Assembly (NCBI RefSeq): GCF_004522215.1
Contig: NZ_SDLR01000003.1
Location: forward strand, 310,001-374,000
Source: Ammoniphilus sp. YIM 78166
GTDB lineage: Bacteria > Bacillota > Bacilli > Aneurinibacillales > RAOX-1
Length of the DNA: 64,000 bases
Reading direction: 5' to 3'
The translations under genes were made by a program, and so were the position numbers. Shown piece after piece: positions 61,140-64,000 of this stretch (positions within the stretch are counted from its first letter, which is position 1; each line of letters opens with the position of its first letter). A model generated the notes under the pieces. The model was not told the origin of the DNA and did no database searches. It worked only from the letters and a program-made list of their open reading frames with translations.

Positions 61140-61505
61140 ATGTCTGGACAAACATTGTATGAAAAAGTCGGCGGAGAAGAGGCGATTGCCAAAGTCGTGG
61201 ACTATTTTTACTCAGAGCTAGTATTAAAGGATCCCACTGTTAGCCATTTTTTTGAGAACACCGATATGGAAAAACAACGTCGCCATCAAACGAAGTTTAT
61301 CAGTTTTGCCTTAGGCGGTCCTAATCAATATACAGGAGCTTCCATGGCTAAAGCTCATGAAGGCATGAATCTTCAGCCGGAGCATTTTGGTGCAATTGCC
61401 AAGCACCTTCATGATGCGCTTGCCCATTTCGGCGTTCCCGAGGCAGACATTGACCAAGCCTTAACCCATGTGGCAACGCTAAAGGATGATATCCTATATA
61501 AGTAG
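61140..61505 (+). CDS. Group I truncated haemoglobin
   Basis: A 121-residue globin. The opening LYEKVGGEEAIAKVVDYFY and the glycine pairs in FALGGPNQYTG mark group I (trHbN). The proximal His is in AKAHEGMNLQPEHF near residue 70. Such proteins bind O2 or NO in the cytoplasm and can detoxify NO. The ATG follows GAGGAG at nine bases. The LpdD-like gene begins 5-6 bases after its stop, so they form an operon. Confidence 0.88.
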   Translation: MSGQTLYEKVGGEEAIAKVVDYFYSELVLKDPTVSHFFENTDMEKQRRHQTKFISFALGGPNQYTGASMAKAHEGMNLQPEHFGAIAKHLHDALAHFGVPEADIDQALTHVATLKDDILYK

Positions 61506-61510
61506 TGCTT

Positions 61511-61840
61511 ATGGCTACGAGTAAGTACAATATCCAGATCAAGCGATTGCAATTAGGTCACGATAGGGTTTATCTGATTTATGGCGGACAAGCCCATATT
61601 GGGGCTGTAGTTACAGCCTATTTTCATCATGGGGAAGTCCAAACCCAGTTGCAGGCCTTGCCCGGGCACCGGGAAGATCAATTGGCACTCGAGCTCGCTG
61701 AATATGCAGCATCTCAACTGAAGGTCACCGTTACTGTTGTGATGGGAATCCACTTTGACCGCGCGACTAAGGAGATGATTCAGGAAATTGTGGAAGAAGT
61801 GAGAGGGCTCATGCATGAAGAAATAGGGGCTAACCCTTGA
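61511..61840 (+). CDS. LpdD-like (prenylated-flavin chaperone-like) protein
   Basis: A 109-residue protein. The segments GGQAHIGAVVTAYFH, LPGHREDQLALELAEYAA and TVVMGIHFDRATKEMI match, from memory, the LpdD domain found as the small partner of gallate/UbiD-type decarboxylases (LpdBCD). No UbiD or UbiX gene is in the window; the neighbour is a haemoglobin, which is unusual. ATG 61511 is preferred, though a GTG at 61505 overlaps the globin stop. A terminator follows. Confidence 0.6.
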   Translation: MATSKYNIQIKRLQLGHDRVYLIYGGQAHIGAVVTAYFHHGEVQTQLQALPGHREDQLALELAEYAASQLKVTVTVVMGIHFDRATKEMIQEIVEEVRGLMHEEIGANP

Positions 61841-61887
61841 CGAAAAAGCCGATGTCACTCTATAGAAGAGGAGCATCGGCTTTTTTG
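61841..61887 (+). terminator. Intrinsic terminator after the globin operon
   Basis: AAAAAGCCGATG pairs with CATCGGCTTTTTT around a loop of about 19 nt. Confidence 0.85.
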
Positions 61888-62233
61888 AATGACTTAGGTT
61901 GCAGCTAATATACTGTCTGCTAGCTCGCGATACTTAAGCCAGCTGAGGAATCCCTAGTGCAATTATGAAGTAACGGTGCAGGGGAGACGACGCTGCAACC
62001 AAATAAATCTGCTATACTTTGAATAATGGAGTTGAGCCATGAATATCATTTATGCGGGTAAAAAGACGGACACAAAAAGGGGGCAAATCATCTATCAATT
62101 ATTAAAAGAGGTTGTTCACAAGTTAAAGAAAAATACGCGAACTTATGGCATAATTCATGGAAATGGCGGGATCGGAGAAATACAGGGGTCGTACTTTAAG
62201 AGAAATAGGCGAGTGAAACAGGAGGGAGTGCAT

Positions 62234-62797
62234 GTGAAACTTTTTTATAAGGGACGTATATTCCTTTTTGTTTTCTTGGCAGTAAATGCTTGCTCAATAA
62301 ATTATGAGAAGGATATTCAATTTATAAGAAAAAATTTGGAACGTTACCAAGCAGAAACGATTCCCTATAGGGATAAAATAACGTTTACCCTTTCTACTGA
62401 ACAAATGTTAGCTGGAATAGTTGAACCTATAAAGATCACTTCCATTCATGATACGGATGTTTTTGTCGTGGAATCCTTTGAAAGAGAAAATACCATAAAC
62501 AAGAAACGAGAGATCTATCTTATGATCGGATTGGATAGCCAGGTTAAACCGAATAGCGGAACCATGCTTAGTCATTTCCGACTAAATGGTAACGATACTT
62601 ACACCACAGGTGAGGTTATACTTCGAGCGTTTAACGACAATGGAGCCTTGGCTAATTTCGGAAGCGGAAGCGGCGACTATGAAGGGAAATATGGACAATT
62701 CTTTTCATATGTTTTAGCTAGAGAAGATGTGATAAACAGTAAAGAGGTGACCTTTGAAATAAGTGGCTTATATCTATTAAATTACAATAGGATATGA
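62234..62797 (+). CDS. Hypothetical lipoprotein, 187 aa
   Basis: GTG start seven bases after GGAGGG. The N-terminus is a lipoprotein signal: LFYKGRIFLFVFLAVNAC, with a VNAC lipobox (Cys about 20). The mature part of about 165 residues has strands and no known domain. An in-frame ATG at 62039 would add 65 residues, but the hydrophobic signal and the good site support 62234. The upstream stretch 61888-62233 contains no other clear gene; the 65 codons might be a remnant. I do not recognise the family. Confidence 0.55.
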   Translation: MKLFYKGRIFLFVFLAVNACSINYEKDIQFIRKNLERYQAETIPYRDKITFTLSTEQMLAGIVEPIKITSIHDTDVFVVESFERENTINKKREIYLMIGLDSQVKPNSGTMLSHFRLNGNDTYTTGEVILRAFNDNGALANFGSGSGDYEGKYGQFFSYVLAREDVINSKEVTFEISGLYLLNYNRI

Positions 62798-62900
62798 TAT
62801 TTAACTTCACAGCATTCTCTTTAGGTAATCGCAGTTGACGTTCACATATCATGGTTTATTATGGAAGAGTAGTAGATTGCACAAAATGGAGGTCAAGAGA

Positions 62901-63677
62901 ATGAAGATGCACTATCGAACCTGGGGTGATCCGCAAAAGCCGCCCGTAATCCTGCTGCACGCACTTGCCTGTCACAGTGGTTGGTGGAGTTGGGTCTCCC
63001 CCTATTTGGAAGAGGAGTACTATTTGATTGCTCCTGATTTCAGAGGACATGGTAAGAGTCCCTGGGCGGATAGCTACCGTTTCGATGATTACGCTGCAGA
63101 TATAGAGAAACTTGCGAGGGAGTTGAACCGCCCTTACGCCATCGTGGGACACTCGATGGGTGGATACGTTGGACTCAAAGTGGCCAGTCGCAGGATTTGT
63201 TCCCCTTCTGTATTAGTAGTAGCGGATATGAAAATAGACTCACCGGAAGAGGAGTTGGCTGGCCTGCGCAAAGCAGCGCAGAAAAGTGGACGTATTTACG
63301 ACACTCTGCAAGACGCAGTAGCCCAGTATAGGTTTCTTCCACCCCAGCATACTGCCCCGAAGGAGCGCGTGGAGCAAGTGGCCCAAGAGTGCTATCATGA
63401 ACTGGAGGATGGGAGTTGGGGAGAACGGTTTGATCGACGGGCTCTGGCTATCGAGAAAGTCGAAGCAGCGGCTCTGGCCCAACAGGTTAACTGTCCTACC
63501 TGGTTCGTTAGAGCCAAGGATAGCCAAGTGATGCCGGCAGATGGCGCCCAAGAGCTGGCTCGAATCACCGGGGGATGCCTGCACGAGATGGAAGGGGCTT
63601 TTCACCATTTGCCTTTGGAACAACCTGAAGCGTTTTCAACTTTGATCCGAAACTTCATGGTCCAGAGCAGGCTTTAA
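62901..63677 (+). CDS. Alpha/beta-fold hydrolase
   Basis: A 258-residue hydrolase. Oxyanion region LLHALACHSGWW at residues 17-28, the DFRGHGKS loop, nucleophile Ser in VGHSMGGYVG near residue 83-92, and the catalytic His in AFHHLPLEQPEAF near the C-terminus. It resembles esterase/C-C-bond hydrolase-type enzymes of the family; substrate unknown. The ATG at 62901 has GGAGG eight bases upstream. A strong terminator follows. Confidence 0.85.
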   Translation: MKMHYRTWGDPQKPPVILLHALACHSGWWSWVSPYLEEEYYLIAPDFRGHGKSPWADSYRFDDYAADIEKLARELNRPYAIVGHSMGGYVGLKVASRRICSPSVLVVADMKIDSPEEELAGLRKAAQKSGRIYDTLQDAVAQYRFLPPQHTAPKERVEQVAQECYHELEDGSWGERFDRRALAIEKVEAAALAQQVNCPTWFVRAKDSQVMPADGAQELARITGGCLHEMEGAFHHLPLEQPEAFSTLIRNFMVQSRL

Positions 63678-63695
63678 GTATAGGACGAAAAAACA

Positions 63696-63734
63696 AAGAC
63701 CCTTGTTGTTCACCTTCGAACAAACAAGGGTCTT
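63696..63734. terminator. Bidirectional terminator between the hydrolase and the small zinc-ribbon gene
   Basis: AAGACCCTTGTTGTTC pairs with GAACAAACAAGGGTCTT around ACCTTC, with one mismatch. Confidence 0.8.
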
Positions 63735-63771
63735 ATCCTCTATGGGCAACCATCCTTAGATCCCTTCTCTC

Positions 63772-63888
63772 TTATTCCTCTGCAGTTCTGCCGAAGCAAC
63801 GAGTACACTCCATATGGATGGTGTTCGCGCGCTCCATGAATGATTCTCCGCACTCAATGCATTCCTTCTCGATCATGTTAAAGTTCAT
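63772..63888 (-). CDS. 38-residue zinc-ribbon protein, YhfH-like
   Basis: The minus strand has AGGAGG seven to eight bases before an ATG at 63888, then 38 codons. The product contains two cysteine pairs, CIEC and CTRC, 18 residues apart, which form a small zinc ribbon, and resembles the tiny YhfH-type proteins of Bacillales. A near-perfect promoter precedes it. Function is unknown. It would be missed by any length filter. Confidence 0.7.
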   Translation of the reverse strand: MNFNMIEKECIECGESFMERANTIHMECTRCFGRTAEE

Positions 63889-63932
63889 CGGTCATACCTC
63901 CTATTAAGTGGTTAAGTATTCTTCATGCATTT

Positions 63933-63961
63933 ATTGTATTATAACAGATTTAAAATGTCAA
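63933..63961 (-). promoter_or_regulatory. Consensus sigma-A promoter of the small zinc-ribbon gene
   Basis: On the minus strand TTGACA (63961-63956) and TACAAT (63938-63933) are separated by 17 bases. A leader of roughly 35-40 nt precedes the AGGAGG. Confidence 0.75.
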
Positions 63962-64000
63962 CACTTTGTTATATAACTGATTTCGTCAATTAAGCTATTT

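Noticed and set aside
62039-62233. A 65-residue N-terminal extension of the lipoprotein at 62234
   Set aside because: It would bury the lipoprotein signal in the middle of the protein; the GTG at 62234 has a better ribosome site.
1-64000. tRNA, rRNA, prophage or intact insertion sequence
   Set aside because: I read for conserved rRNA, tRNA, integrase and transposase sequence and found none that I could support.

Overview
The window looks like a chromosome segment of an endospore-forming Bacillales bacterium, probably Paenibacillaceae-like; I cannot name the species. The clues are a bacillithiol-transferase (BstA/YfiT) gene, a short GerD-like germination lipoprotein, strong AGGAGG ribosome sites, frequent GTG/TTG starts and LytS/YesN-type sensors. 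I see no rRNA, tRNA, CRISPR array, prophage or intact insertion sequence.

Layout. 1-8600: a partial TauE/SafE permease, small membrane and hypothetical genes, bstA, an NhaC antiporter / enolase-superfamily epimerase / acetyltransferase operon, an NCS2 base permease and a GreA-like protein. 8600-13800: lysine 2,3-aminomutase behind a sigma-54 promoter, azlCD, a beta-propeller dehydrogenase-like protein. 13900-20700: a two-component system, malate:quinone oxidoreductase, and a DUF2975/YozG-type repressor/large membrane protein operon. 21100-27300: HAD phosphatase and polysaccharide deacetylase, decayed radical-SAM and AtoE genes, GerD-like and DUF218 proteins, an AraC regulator divergent from a MATE pump. 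27300-37450: a long pentose locus, with membrane-anchored sugar sensor XylFII, LytS kinase, YesN regulator, XylFGH transporter and two Gfo/Idh/MocA dehydrogenases. 38000-46300: transporters, a DUF1906 protein, an M3-like peptidase, a broken ABC transporter. 46400-54400: thioesterase and FAD oxidoreductase, arginase behind a second sigma-54 promoter, then glutarate hydroxylase (csiD/glaH), L-2-hydroxyglutarate oxidase (lhgO), acetate kinase and PduL phosphotransacylase. 54500-63980: a DUF6155 protein, the KhtTU K+/H+ antiporter, MarR with flanking MFS pumps, truncated haemoglobin with an LpdD-like protein, an alpha/beta hydrolase and a tiny zinc-ribbon gene.

How the genes fit together. One theme is amino-acid catabolism: kamA and rocF carry sigma-54 promoters of nearly identical sequence, and csiD-lhgO convert glutarate to 2-oxoglutarate via L-2-hydroxyglutarate. 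AckA and PduL can turn acyl-CoA into acyl phosphate and ATP. A second theme is regulated pentose uptake, from sensor to transporter to dehydrogenases.

Two features stand out. First, four intergenic stretches (8770, 20699, 37753, 55356) each hold about four 18-24 bp palindromes spaced close to 51-61-51 bp. Three share one palindrome sequence and one uses a different sequence, and two are clearly homologous 250-bp copies. I know no named family for this. Second, at least seven gene remnants (QueG-like, radical SAM, AtoE, ABC ATPase, permease/GntR chimera, pRiA4b ORF-3-like, lactate dehydrogenase) mark repeated deletion and decay.
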